From Candidatus Rokuibacteriota bacterium (GTDB lineage: Bacteria; Methylomirabilota; Methylomirabilia; Rokubacteriales; CSP1-6): 64,000 bases of DNA. The stretch spans positions 128,896 to 192,895 of the forward strand of contig QHRW01000110.1 of NCBI GenBank assembly GCA_003220265.1, given 5' to 3'. The notes beneath the pieces were generated by a model. The model made no database searches. It had not been told where the DNA came from and saw nothing but the letters and a program-made list of their open reading frames with translations. This document shows positions 49,554 through 57,993 of this stretch, piece after piece (the stretch's first letter is position 1; every line of letters starts with the position of its first letter). Both the position numbers and the translations under genes were made by a program.

Positions 49554-50621
49554 CTAGGCCGCTCGCGCCGCCGGCGCCGGCCGCGCGAGGCGGCGGCCGA
49601 GAAACGCCTGCACGACGGCCTCGGCCTTGCCCTCGTCCGGCACCTCGATCGTGGCCCCCTCCAGGTAAGCGTCGAGGACCGCGGGGTGCACGTAGCACTT
49701 GCGCGAGATGGCCGGCGTGTTGCCGAGGCGCGCGGCCACCTGCTCGATCGCCCGGGTGATGTTGCGCCGCGCCTCGCGCAGAGAGGCGAACTCGCGCGCC
49801 TCGGCCAGCGCCAGCGCGCACAGCACGGTGCCGGCCCACGTGCGGACGTCCTTGGCCGTGAAGTCCTCGCCGCTGATCTCGCGCAAGTAGGCGTTGACGT
49901 CGCCGGAGTCGACGGAGCGCCGCGCGCCGTCGTCGTCGAGGTACTGGAACAGCTCCTGGCCCGGCAAGTCTTGCAGGTGGCGCACGATGCGCGCCACGCG
50001 GGGATCGCGCACGCCGACGGCGTGCTCCTTGCCGCCCTTGCCCCGGAACTGGAAGCGCACCTCGGCGCCGCTCACGTCCACGTGCCGGTCGCGCAGCGTG
50101 GTGAGGCCGAACGACCTGTTGGCGCGCGCGTACTCCTCGTTGCCCACGCGCACCAGCGTCGTCTCCAGCAGGCGCACGATCGTGGCCAGCACCTTCTCGC
50201 GCGGCAGCCGGCGGCGGCGCAGGTCGGCCTCCACGCGCGTGCGGATGCGCGGCAGCGCCCGCGCGAAGGCGAGCATGCGCGTGTACTTGCTCTCGTCGCG
50301 TGTCTCGCGCCAGCGCGGATGGTAGCGGTACTGCTTGCGGCCACGCGCGTCGCGGCCCACCGCCTGGATGTGGCCGCTCGGCGACGGGCAGATCCACACC
50401 GCCGTCCACGCGGGCGGAATGGCCAGCGCACGGATGCGCGCGAGCGTCTGCGTCTGGCGCACCGGCCCGTGGCCGTTGAGATAGACGAAGCCGTGCCCGG
50501 CGCGCCGGCGGCGGATCCCCGGGGCGGTCTCGGTCACGTAGCGCAGGCCCGCCGCTTTCGCCGACTCGACGGGATCACTCACGATCGGGGGCAGGCGCCG
50601 CGGGCGAGAACGCTTCCTCAC
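49554..50621 (-). CDS. DNA topoisomerase IB
   Basis: Poxvirus-type topoisomerase IB, about 355 residues. The family start [24 protein letters not shown], the catalytic-domain segments [42 protein letters not shown] and the nucleophile Tyr in [16 protein letters not shown] are all present. Relaxes supercoils through a 3'-phosphotyrosine link. GTG 50621 and GTG 50582 are both possible; the longer one adds a basic leader [11 protein letters not shown]. Ends 32 bp before greA. Confidence 0.92.
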   Translation of the reverse strand: MRKRSRPRRLPPIVSDPVESAKAAGLRYVTETAPGIRRRRAGHGFVYLNGHGPVRQTQTLARIRALAIPPAWTAVWICPSPSGHIQAVGRDARGRKQYRYHPRWRETRDESKYTRMLAFARALPRIRTRVEADLRRRRLPREKVLATIVRLLETTLVRVGNEEYARANRSFGLTTLRDRHVDVSGAEVRFQFRGKGGKEHAVGVRDPRVARIVRHLQDLPGQELFQYLDDDGARRSVDSGDVNAYLREISGEDFTAKDVRTWAGTVLCALALAEAREFASLREARRNITRAIEQVAARLGNTPAISRKCYVHPAVLDAYLEGATIEVPDEGKAEAVVQAFLGRRLARPAPAARAA

Positions 50622-50662
50622 ACCCTGCGCTCTCTCGCAAAGGGCGTGCCGACGAACCGGCG

Positions 50663-51676
50663 TCAGGGCGCGAGGTCTATCAACACCTTCATGACGGGCC
50701 CGCCGCGGAGGGCCTCCTCCATGCCTTGCTGGAGCGACTCGAGCGGGAGGCGGCGGCTCACGAGCGGGGCGAGCGTGACGGCGCCGGTGGCGGCCAGACG
50801 CAGCGCCTCCTCCCAGTCCTGGCGGGCGTAGAGCCGGCTGCCGTGCAGCGTCAGCTCGCGCGCGAAGAAGCGATAGAGATCCACCGGGATCGGCTCGGCG
50901 TGGATGGCGACCATGCTGATCGTGCCCTGCACGCGCACGAGGCCGGTCATGGCGCGCACGGCGGCGGCGTTGCCGGTGACCTCGAACACGACGTCGGCGC
51001 CGTCGCCGCCGGTCCACTCCTCCACGAAGGCGGCGAGATCGCGCCCGGGACCGACCACGTCGATGCCGAGCTTGGCCAGCATCTCCACGCGGAACGGGTT
51101 GAGCTCGCTGACGATCACGCGCGCGCCGCGCTGGCGCGCGACCATTGCGATGAGCGCGCCGATGGGGCCGCCGCCGATGACGACCACGGCGTCGCCGGCG
51201 CTCACCTGGGCGCGCCGCACGTCGTGGGCGGCGACGGCGAGCGGCTCGATCATGGCGGCCTCGTCGTCGCTCAGCGTCGCCGGCACGCTCAGCAGCCGGT
51301 CGGTGGCCACCGTCCAGAACTCCTGCATGCCGCCCGGCTCGTCGACGCCGAGCACCTTGAGGCGGTAGCAGAGATACGCGGCGCCTGTGCGGCACGCGCG
51401 GCAGGCGCCGCACACGCGCAGCGGCTCCACCACCACGCGCTCGCCCGCCCGGAAGCCGGAGGCGGCCGGCGCCTCCGCGATCTCGGCCAGCGTCTCGTGG
51501 CCGATGACGCCGCCGCGCGGCACGCGGTGATCGAGGTGGCCCTGGAAGATGTGGAGGTCGGTGCCGCAGATCCCCACGCGGCGCACGCGCAGCAGCGCCT
51601 CGTCGTGCCCGGCCTTCGGCACCTCGGCGGCGCCGATGCGGAACCGCCCGGCGCCCTCGTAGAAGGAAGCCCGCAT
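50663..51676 (-). CDS. Zinc-binding dehydrogenase (threonine/sorbitol-dehydrogenase-like)
   Basis: A 337-residue medium-chain dehydrogenase. Catalytic zinc residues in VGICGTDLH and IGHETL with EPLRVCGACRACRTGAAYLC as structural zinc loop; cofactor motif VVVIGGGPIGALIA. Close in style to threonine 3-dehydrogenase and polyol dehydrogenases. ATG 51676 overlaps the PpiD stop as TGATG. Confidence 0.9.
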   Translation of the reverse strand: MRASFYEGAGRFRIGAAEVPKAGHDEALLRVRRVGICGTDLHIFQGHLDHRVPRGGVIGHETLAEIAEAPAASGFRAGERVVVEPLRVCGACRACRTGAAYLCYRLKVLGVDEPGGMQEFWTVATDRLLSVPATLSDDEAAMIEPLAVAAHDVRRAQVSAGDAVVVIGGGPIGALIAMVARQRGARVIVSELNPFRVEMLAKLGIDVVGPGRDLAAFVEEWTGGDGADVVFEVTGNAAAVRAMTGLVRVQGTISMVAIHAEPIPVDLYRFFARELTLHGSRLYARQDWEEALRLAATGAVTLAPLVSRRLPLESLQQGMEEALRGGPVMKVLIDLAP

Positions 51677-53562
51677 CAGCCGCGCCGCGCCGGCTTCTGG
51701 CCCACGATGTCGATGCGCGCGTCGCCGCGCGCGGCCAGCACCCAGCGCTCCCACATCTGGTTCTGCTTCTGGCCGGTCAGCTCGCGCTCGAGCTTGTCCT
51801 TCTCGAGCGGGTCCACCGGGCCCGCCGGCGCGCGCTCCAGCACCTTGACGACGTAGTAGCCCTGCGGCGTCCGCACCGCCGGGCTCGTCTCGCCGACCGG
51901 CGTCTGCAGCGCGGCCACCTGGGCGTCGCCGGGCAAGCGCTCGGCCGGCTTGCCGCGCGAGAAGCGCGGCGTCTCGCCGTAGCTCGCGCCCACCTTCTTG
52001 GCCGCGGCGTCGAGGTTGCCGCTCTTGGCGTCCTCGGTGACCTGCTTGGCCCTGGTCGAGGCCAGGGCGTCGGCCTTCTGCCGCTTCACCGACGCCGCCA
52101 CGCGGTCGCGGATCTCCGCCAGCGGCGGCACGCCGGCCGGCAGCGACTCGGTGACCTTCAGCACGACCCAGCCGGCCGGCGTCTTCACCGGCGCGGTGAC
52201 GCCGCCCAGCGCCAGCCCGAACGCGGCCTCGTCGAGCGACTCGCCGGTGAAGCCCGGCGGCTTGGGCGTCTTCGCCATCGTCGTCTCGATGGGCGTGAGC
52301 CCGAGCGACCTGGCCTGGGCCATGAAGTCCTTGGCCGAGACGAGCGCGGGGCGCACCTCGTCCGCCTTGGCCTTCGCGGCTTTTTCCGCGGCCTCGGCCG
52401 CCAGGCGATCGCGGATCGGGCCGGCCACCTCCTTGAGCGGCTTCTTGGTGCCCTCCTTGACGTCGAGCACCTTGATCGCGTGGAAGCCGAACGGCGTGCG
52501 CACGGGCTCGGCGCTGAGCTCGCCCTTCTTCATCGCGAACAGCGCCTGGTCGAACGGCGGCACCATGTCGCCCTGGCTGACCCAGCCGAGCTCGCCGCCC
52601 TTCTCCTTCGAGCCCGGATCCTCGGAGACCTCGCGGGCGAGCTTGGCGAAGTCCTCGCCCGCCTTCGCGCGGCGGATGACGTCGGCGATCTTGTCGCGCG
52701 CCTTGTCCTCGGCCTCGCTGCCGCCGGTCTCGCCCACGCGCACCAGCACGTGGCTGGCCCGCAGCTGGCGCGGCGTCTCGAACTCCTTGACGTGCTCGGT
52801 GTAGTACTTCTCGACGTCGCCCTCGCTGACCTTGGGCGTGAAGTCCTTGGCCACCAGCGTGACGTACTGCACGCGCCGCCGCTCCGGCTGCTTGAACTCG
52901 TCCGCGTGTGTCTTGAGGTACTCGGCGATGTCCTCGTCGCTGGCGACGACCGACGTCATCAGCGGCGCCAGCTCGACGAGCGCCCACGCCGCGCGCACCT
53001 GCTCCTGGCGCAGCTGCCACGCCTGCTCCACCTCGGCGTCGGTCACGCGCACGCCGCCCACGATCACGCGCTGCACCTTGCGCAGCGTGAGGTAGCGGCG
53101 CAGCTCGCGCTCGGCCTCGGGCCCGCGCATCTGTAGGAAACGCCGGTAGCGGTCCATCGAGAAGCGGCCGTTGTCCTGGAACTCGCGCATGGTGTGGACG
53201 CTGGCGTTGAACTCCTCGTCGTCCAGGCCCAGCCCCTCGGCCTGCGCACGCTGGACGACGACGGCCTCGGTCACCAGCTCGTCGACGACCCGTTGCGGCA
53301 GCCCCAGCTGCTCGGCCATCTCGGCCGACAGGCGGCCGCGATTGACCTGCGAGTAGTACTCCATCACCGCCTGGTAGCGGTCCTGGTACTGCTTGCGCGT
53401 GATCCGCTCGCCGTTGACGGTGGCCACGCGATCGCCCGCCTCGCCGGACGAGCCGTCGAAGCTGCGGGAGCCGAACACGAAGAGCGAGGCCACGAAGGCG
53501 ATGATGACGACCAGCAGGCCGACCTGCAGGCCCTTGCGATAGCGGCGCATGAACGTGATCAT
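51676..53562 (-). CDS. PpiD/SurA-like membrane-anchored peptidyl-prolyl isomerase
   Basis: A 628-residue periplasmic foldase with one N-terminal membrane anchor (QVGLLVVIIAFVASLFVFGSR), a SurA_N-type helical domain (VATVNGERITRKQYQDRYQ) and a parvulin domain at about 265-365 (LRASHVLVRVGE, GGELGWVSQGDMVPPFDQALFAM, PFGFHAIKV). A second, degenerate parvulin-like repeat lies at about 470-600 (AGWVVLKVTESLP, QGYYVVKVLERAP). Helps fold exported proteins at the membrane. Good Shine-Dalgarno (AAGGAG). Confidence 0.92.
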   Translation of the reverse strand: MITFMRRYRKGLQVGLLVVIIAFVASLFVFGSRSFDGSSGEAGDRVATVNGERITRKQYQDRYQAVMEYYSQVNRGRLSAEMAEQLGLPQRVVDELVTEAVVVQRAQAEGLGLDDEEFNASVHTMREFQDNGRFSMDRYRRFLQMRGPEAERELRRYLTLRKVQRVIVGGVRVTDAEVEQAWQLRQEQVRAAWALVELAPLMTSVVASDEDIAEYLKTHADEFKQPERRRVQYVTLVAKDFTPKVSEGDVEKYYTEHVKEFETPRQLRASHVLVRVGETGGSEAEDKARDKIADVIRRAKAGEDFAKLAREVSEDPGSKEKGGELGWVSQGDMVPPFDQALFAMKKGELSAEPVRTPFGFHAIKVLDVKEGTKKPLKEVAGPIRDRLAAEAAEKAAKAKADEVRPALVSAKDFMAQARSLGLTPIETTMAKTPKPPGFTGESLDEAAFGLALGGVTAPVKTPAGWVVLKVTESLPAGVPPLAEIRDRVAASVKRQKADALASTRAKQVTEDAKSGNLDAAAKKVGASYGETPRFSRGKPAERLPGDAQVAALQTPVGETSPAVRTPQGYYVVKVLERAPAGPVDPLEKDKLERELTGQKQNQMWERWVLAARGDARIDIVGQKPARRG

Positions 53563-53583
53563 CCAAACTCCTTCGGAAAGGTC

Positions 53584-54423
53584 TTACTCGTCCCGCTCGG
53601 GCAGGGGCAGCCGCGGCAGCGTGCCGCCGCCCTCCTCGGGCACCACGCGCCGGGCCACCGTGATGAAGCCGGTGTGCGCCACCATGCGGTGGAACGGGCG
53701 CACCGAGGTGCCCTCGATGTTCCACGGTCGCACCAGGGTCTCGAACGTCTCCACCAGCGCCCACGCGCGCTCGCGCTGCAGCGCCTCGGTGACCTGGTGC
53801 GACTGAATGATGGTCGGCACGTAGCAGAGCAGGATGCCGCCCGGGCGCAGCACGCGCGCGACGGCGGCCGTGAGCTTCCACGGCTCCGGCAGGTCGAAGA
53901 CCACGCGATCGACGGGGTCTTCCTCCGGCAGGCCGTCTTCCACCGGCCGCAGGCGGATGCTCAGGTTCGACACCTCGCCCACGCGCATGTGGATGTTGGC
54001 CAGCGCGCGGCGCGCGAACTCGTCGCGCTGCTCGTAGGTGATGACGTGGCCGTCGGGGCCGACGGCGCGCAGCAGCGCCAGCGTGAGGGCGCCGGAGCCG
54101 GTGCCGGCCTCCAGCACGCGGCAGCCCGGGTAGACGTCGGCCCAGAACAGGATCATGGCCAGGTCCTTCGGATAGATCACCTGCGCGCCACGCGGCATCT
54201 CCAGGACGAACTCGGCCAGCGTGGGGCGGAATCCGAGATAGCGCAGGCCCATCGAGGAGCGCACCCACGAGCCCTCCGGCTGGCCGATGATGGAGTCGTG
54301 CGGGATCCAGCCGCGGTCGGAGTGGAACGTCTCCGACTTGCGCAGGAAGATCAGGTGGCGCTTGCCCCGCTGATCGATGAGCAGGACCTGCTCGCCGTCC
54401 TGGAACGGCAGCCGCTCGTTCAC
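53584..54423 (-). CDS. trmI: tRNA (adenine-58-N1)-methyltransferase TrmI
   Basis: A 279-residue enzyme making m1A58 in the T-loop of tRNA. N-terminal OB-like part (DGEQVLLIDQRGKRHLIFL), then RGAQVIYPKDLAMI, SAM motif I VLEAGTGSGALTLALL, EQRDEFARRALANI and VVFDLPEPW. Common in thermophiles, actinobacteria and several soil phyla. GTG 54423 overlaps the MFS stop as GTGA. Confidence 0.93.
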   Translation of the reverse strand: MNERLPFQDGEQVLLIDQRGKRHLIFLRKSETFHSDRGWIPHDSIIGQPEGSWVRSSMGLRYLGFRPTLAEFVLEMPRGAQVIYPKDLAMILFWADVYPGCRVLEAGTGSGALTLALLRAVGPDGHVITYEQRDEFARRALANIHMRVGEVSNLSIRLRPVEDGLPEEDPVDRVVFDLPEPWKLTAAVARVLRPGGILLCYVPTIIQSHQVTEALQRERAWALVETFETLVRPWNIEGTSVRPFHRMVAHTGFITVARRVVPEEGGGTLPRLPLPERDE

Positions 54424-55649
54424 GCCGCGACGGTCTCGCGGGGCGCCGGCAGGAACCGCGTGATGATGAAGGCCAGCAGCGGCATCGTCGCGCTGATCCA
54501 GAGCGCGGCCGGCACGCCCCAGTGGTCGGCCACCCAGCCGAGTGCCGTCACGCCGACGCCGCCGAGGCCGATGGCGAAGCCCACGATGAGACCGGAGGCC
54601 ATGCCGGCATGGCGCGGCAGGTAGGCCTGAGCCAGCACGACCGACACCGAGAAGCTCGACGTGAGCACGGCGCCGAAGCAGGCCAGCGCCACCAAGGCCA
54701 GCGGCCCGCGGGCCAGGAGGAACAGCGCGCCGAAGGGCAGCGCGGCCAGCAGCACCCACTTCATGAACGCGCGCGGGCCGACGCGGTCGGCGATCGGCCC
54801 CGCGATCACCGTGCCGAGCGCGCCCGCGCCCAGGAACACGAACAGCAGGGCGCCGACCATGCGCGGATCGGCCCCGAGCGTGTCGAGGTAGTAGAACGGC
54901 ACGAACGTGGTGAAGCCGAGCGAGGCCCACGCGCGCACGGTGACGACCAGGATCAGCAGCGCCATCGCGCCGGGCATGGTCACGCCGCGGCCGGCGGGGC
55001 GCGCGCTCGCCCGCGGGCCGCGGGCCTCGCGCGTGAGCAGCGGCAGCGCAGCCAGCAGCAGCGCGCCGACGATCAGCGTCGGCACCAGCAGGCCGAGCGT
55101 GCCGTCCCCCGCGAACCCGGCGATCAGCAGCGTCACCAGCGGCGGTCCCACCGCGATGCCGGCGTTGCCGCCCAGCGAGAACCACGAGAGCGCCGTGGCC
55201 TTGCGCGCGCCCGCCACGCCGGTGGCGGTCTTGTAGCCCTCGGGATGCCAGGCGGCCACGCCGAGGCCCATCACGACGACGAGCGCGACGATCGCCGTGT
55301 AGCCCGGCGCCCAGCCGAGCAGCGCGACGCCGATGCCGGTGACGAAGACCGAGACGGGCAGGATCCAGCGCCGCGCGATCTGGTCGGAGAGATAGCCGAA
55401 CAGCGGCTGGATGATCGACGACGTGAGATTGCCGGCCAGCACGATCAGCGCGACCTGCGCGTACGTGAGGCCGTGCCACTGCTTGAGGAACGGCAGCACG
55501 GCCGGCAGCGCGCCCTGATTGACGTCGATGACGAAGTGGCCGAGCGCGAGCAGCGCGATGAGCTTGGTGTGCGGCTTGACGCGCTCGGCGGCGGCGAGGA
55601 ACTCGCTCGCGGCGGCGCTGCTGAGGGCCGCCGGCTTGGAATCAGCCAT
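54420..55649 (-). CDS. MFS transporter, fosmidomycin-resistance (Fsr) type
   Basis: A 409-residue major facilitator with 12 predicted helices. ALGHFVIDVNQGALPAVLPFL and QPLFGYLSDQIARRWILP give the family-typical first helix and the GxxSD loop; VMGLGVAAWHPEGYK is typical of the Fsr group. Likely exports small molecules. ATG 55649 has TAACAT 9 nt upstream and no Shine-Dalgarno. First gene of a run MFS-trmI-ppiD-ADH. Confidence 0.9.
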   Translation of the reverse strand: MADSKPAALSSAAASEFLAAAERVKPHTKLIALLALGHFVIDVNQGALPAVLPFLKQWHGLTYAQVALIVLAGNLTSSIIQPLFGYLSDQIARRWILPVSVFVTGIGVALLGWAPGYTAIVALVVVMGLGVAAWHPEGYKTATGVAGARKATALSWFSLGGNAGIAVGPPLVTLLIAGFAGDGTLGLLVPTLIVGALLLAALPLLTREARGPRASARPAGRGVTMPGAMALLILVVTVRAWASLGFTTFVPFYYLDTLGADPRMVGALLFVFLGAGALGTVIAGPIADRVGPRAFMKWVLLAALPFGALFLLARGPLALVALACFGAVLTSSFSVSVVLAQAYLPRHAGMASGLIVGFAIGLGGVGVTALGWVADHWGVPAALWISATMPLLAFIITRFLPAPRETVAA

Positions 55650-55658
55650 GACCCAGCA

Positions 55659-55668
55659 ATGTTACACT
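55659..55668. promoter_or_regulatory. Overlapping divergent -10 boxes of MFS and VOC genes
   Basis: Minus-strand TAACAT (55659-55664) and plus-strand TACACT (55663-55668) share 2 bp. Each is 9 nt from its start codon (ATG 55649 and ATG 55678), so start codons are 28 bp apart. Polymerase binding at the two must exclude each other. Confidence 0.5.
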
Positions 55669-55677
55669 ACCGCCGTC

Positions 55678-56091
55678 ATGGAGACACCCGCGCGCGCCGC
55701 GGGACGGCTCGCCGTTCGTGAGCTCGGTCACGTGTCGTTCTTCGTCCGCGATCTCGACGCCGCGCGCCGCTTCTATAGCGGCGTGCTGGGCCTGAAGGAG
55801 ACCGGCACCGGCAAGAACGGGCGCATCGTCTTCTTCTCGGCCGGCGTGCACCACCACGACGTCTCCTGCGAGCTCGCGCGCGCGGAGGGCCCGGGGCCCC
55901 AGCCCAAGGGCGTGCCCGGCCTCTATCACGTCGCCTTCGCCGTGGGCGCCTCGCTCGACGAGCTCACCGAGGCGCGCCGCTGGGTCGAGTCCCACGGCCT
56001 CACACCCTTCGGCGAGTACGAGCGCGGCTTCTGCGTCCGCGACCCCGACGGCCACGAAGTGGAGTTGTACGTGGAGGCCGCGCGACCCTGA
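55678..56091 (+). CDS. VOC-superfamily (glyoxalase/dioxygenase-like) protein
   Basis: A 137-residue vicinal-oxygen-chelate protein with two beta-alpha-beta-beta-beta halves: ELGHVSFFVRDLDAARRFYSGVLGL with metal His, and GLYHVAFAVG...FCVRDPDGHEVELYVE with the second His and Glu. Reads like catechol-2,3-dioxygenase-like proteins. TACACT lies 9 nt before ATG 55678. Divergent from the MFS gene. Confidence 0.88.
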   Translation: METPARAAGRLAVRELGHVSFFVRDLDAARRFYSGVLGLKETGTGKNGRIVFFSAGVHHHDVSCELARAEGPGPQPKGVPGLYHVAFAVGASLDELTEARRWVESHGLTPFGEYERGFCVRDPDGHEVELYVEAARP

Positions 56092-56096
56092 CGCGG

Positions 56097-56146
56097 TTGA
56101 CGAGACGCGCCCCGGTTAACGAGACGCGCCCCGGCTTAGCCGGGGC
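56097..56146 (+). repeat. 19-bp direct repeat plus hairpin after the VOC gene
   Basis: TTGACGAGACGCGCCCCGG (56097-56115) is followed directly by TTAACGAGACGCGCCCCGG (56116-56134). The second flows into the stem CCCCGGCTTAGCCGGGG. It lies between the convergent VOC and DinB genes and may end transcription from both. Confidence 0.65.
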
Positions 56147-56675
56147 GCGGCGAGCCTTGGGGGGTGTGGGGGGCCATATCGGGGCCCCCCACGTCATAGA
56201 AATAGAGGAGGTCGAGCCAGCCGGGGGAGTGGCCGAGCTTGGTCAGGAGCATCGCGGCTTCGCTGCGGTGCTGGGTTGCGTGGTTGACCTGGTGGATCAT
56301 CTGCTGCCACAGCGGGTAGGCCCAGCGCTCGCCCTGGAAGTTCGTGTAGGCGATTGTCCGGGCCAGCTCCGCGTCGGTGAGCGCGCCGACAAACGCTTGC
56401 GTGTCGCGCTCGATGACATCCCAGCGCGCGCGGATGGCCGCGAGATCGGCGAACTGCGCGGCCTCCGGCATCGCCCGCGGCGAGCGCCCTTGCCAGCGCT
56501 CGAGGTAGAGCCACTGGGCGCCCAGCGTGTGCACGAGCGTGTCGTGAACGGAGTCGAAGCTGGCGCCGCCGGGCTCGCGCAGTTGCGCCGGCGTGCACGC
56601 CGCGGCCGCCTTCACGATCTGCGCGTTGGCCCAGGTGTTGTAGCGATAGAGGCTCCGCACCACGTCCGTGAGCAT
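56136..56675 (-). CDS. DinB-family protein with repeat-derived C-terminal tail
   Basis: A 179-residue DinB four-helix protein: YRYNTWANAQIVKAAAACT, FDSVHDTLVHTLGAQWLYLERW (His), MIHQVNHATQHRSEAAMLL (His pair). The natural fold ends near LDLLYFYD. It is then extended by VGGPDMAPHTPQGSPRPG, encoded by the hairpin element also found at 17511. It is unlike the two DinB genes at 23.6-25.0 kb. It follows the FAD oxidoreductase gene by 8 bp. Confidence 0.85.
   Translation of the reverse strand: MLTDVVRSLYRYNTWANAQIVKAAAACTPAQLREPGGASFDSVHDTLVHTLGAQWLYLERWQGRSPRAMPEAAQFADLAAIRARWDVIERDTQAFVGALTDAELARTIAYTNFQGERWAYPLWQQMIHQVNHATQHRSEAAMLLTKLGHSPGWLDLLYFYDVGGPDMAPHTPQGSPRPG
56147..56190 (-). repeat. 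3'-end hairpin element, read in frame by the DinB gene
   Basis: On the minus strand GGGGGGCCCCGATATGGCC...CCCC is followed by CACACCCCCCAAGG. It matches the element at 17511 at nearly every base (differences at a few wobble positions) and is in the same orientation and reading frame relative to its gene. Confidence 0.75.
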
Positions 56676-56683
56676 GGCGACCC

Positions 56684-57865
56684 CTAGCGCGAGATCGTGA
56701 GACTCTGGCCGCCGTAGTGATCGGCGTCCTGCCACGGCCGTCCCTCGGCGAAGCGCGACGCGCGGAACGGATGCAGATCGACCGTCGACGGGGCGCCCGT
56801 CACGATCCACTCGGCCAGGCAGCGGCCGATGGCGGGCGAGGTCTTGAACGAGGTGCCGGAGTCGCCCAGCATCCCCCAGAGCCCGTCGGGGCCGATACGG
56901 TCGATGATCGGCCGGCCGTCGGCGCTCATCATGATCATGCCCGCCCAGCCGCCGCGCATGAGCGCAGGGCTCATCAGCGGCCAGCGTCCACCGAGCGCGG
57001 CGTGGCAGATGCCGACGTAGGACGCGTCCACGCTCTCGTCGAACTTCTCGGGGTCGGCGTGGCCGGAGCCCAGCTCCACGCCGATCAGCGTCGAGGCGGT
57101 TCCCTCGGGACGCCACCACGCAGCGTGCACGGAGTCGATCACGGCCGGATGGCGCCGCGTGAAGCCGGCGGGCCAGCGGAAGATCGACACCTGGATGCGA
57201 TGCGGCGTCAGCGGATAGTCGAGCCCGAGCGGCGAGAGCAGCGGCGTGGACCACGCGCCGGCGGCCACGACCACGCTCGGCGTCGCGATGCGCCCGGCGC
57301 GCGTCTCGACACCCGTCACCCGGCCGCCCTCGGTGAGCACGCGCTGCACCTCGACGCCCGTCTCGATCGTGGCGCCGCGCCGGCGCGCGCCCTCGGCGAA
57401 GGCGAACGCGGTGGCGGAGGGATCGGCGAAGCCCGAGTCGGGCTCCCAGGCGGCGGCGCCGATGTCGCGCGTCTGCACGCCGGGCAGGATCTCCGCGAGG
57501 TCGCCCGGCGCCAGCGCGCGCGTGGCGATGCCGAGCTTCCGCTGGCGCTCGACGTTGCGGCGCAGCGCGTCCGCGTGGCCGTGGCCGACGAGCTGCAGGA
57601 AGCCCACGCCCTCGAAGCCGCAGTCGCCGCCCACGATCTCGCCGAAGTTGCGAAAGACCTTCAGGCTCTCGAACGCCAGCCGCGACTCGTGCTCGTTGGT
57701 GTAGTGCATGCGCACGAGAGCCCCCGACTTGCCGGTGGCGCCCGCGGCCAGATGGCGGCGCTCGAGCAGCACCACGTTGCGGACACCCAGGAGCGAGAGG
57801 TGGAACGCCGTGCTGGTGCCGTTGGCGCCCCCGCCGATGACGACCACGTCGGCCGTGCGGGTCAT
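56684..57865 (-). CDS. FAD-dependent oxidoreductase (DAO/sarcosine-oxidase-beta-like)
   Basis: A 393-residue flavoprotein of the D-amino-acid-oxidase fold. TADVVVIGGGANGTSTAFHLSLLG binds FAD; ERRHLAAGATGKSGALVRMHY and PSVVVAAGAWSTPLL are typical of the GlpD/sarcosine-oxidase-beta/proline-dehydrogenase-like group; the C-terminal part has RPIIDRIGPDGLWGMLGDSG. Oxidises an amine or imino acid. TAGAAT lies 10 nt before ATG 57865. Divergent from an ABC importer, so its substrate may be the imported one. Confidence 0.9.
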   Translation of the reverse strand: MTRTADVVVIGGGANGTSTAFHLSLLGVRNVVLLERRHLAAGATGKSGALVRMHYTNEHESRLAFESLKVFRNFGEIVGGDCGFEGVGFLQLVGHGHADALRRNVERQRKLGIATRALAPGDLAEILPGVQTRDIGAAAWEPDSGFADPSATAFAFAEGARRRGATIETGVEVQRVLTEGGRVTGVETRAGRIATPSVVVAAGAWSTPLLSPLGLDYPLTPHRIQVSIFRWPAGFTRRHPAVIDSVHAAWWRPEGTASTLIGVELGSGHADPEKFDESVDASYVGICHAALGGRWPLMSPALMRGGWAGMIMMSADGRPIIDRIGPDGLWGMLGDSGTSFKTSPAIGRCLAEWIVTGAPSTVDLHPFRASRFAEGRPWQDADHYGGQSLTISR

Positions 57866-57906
57866 GACGGCCGAGATTCTAGCATCTGCCCGTTCTTGCA
57901 GCACTC

Positions 57907-57934
57907 TTGACAGGGCGCCCGCGGCGTCGAGAAT
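57907..57934 (+). promoter_or_regulatory. Sigma-70-type promoter TTGACA-N16-GAGAAT
   Basis: Consensus -35 TTGACA (57907-57912) and a 4-of-6 -10 GAGAAT (57929-57934), 16 bp apart. It gives a leader of about 53 nt with AGAGGAG before ATG 57994, so the importer operon uses a classical ribosome site. Confidence 0.5.
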
Positions 57935-57993
57935 AGGCCGCACCTTCGCTGCCGGAGAGTCCGGGGCTCCGGCCATGCCCGAAAGAGGAGTGT

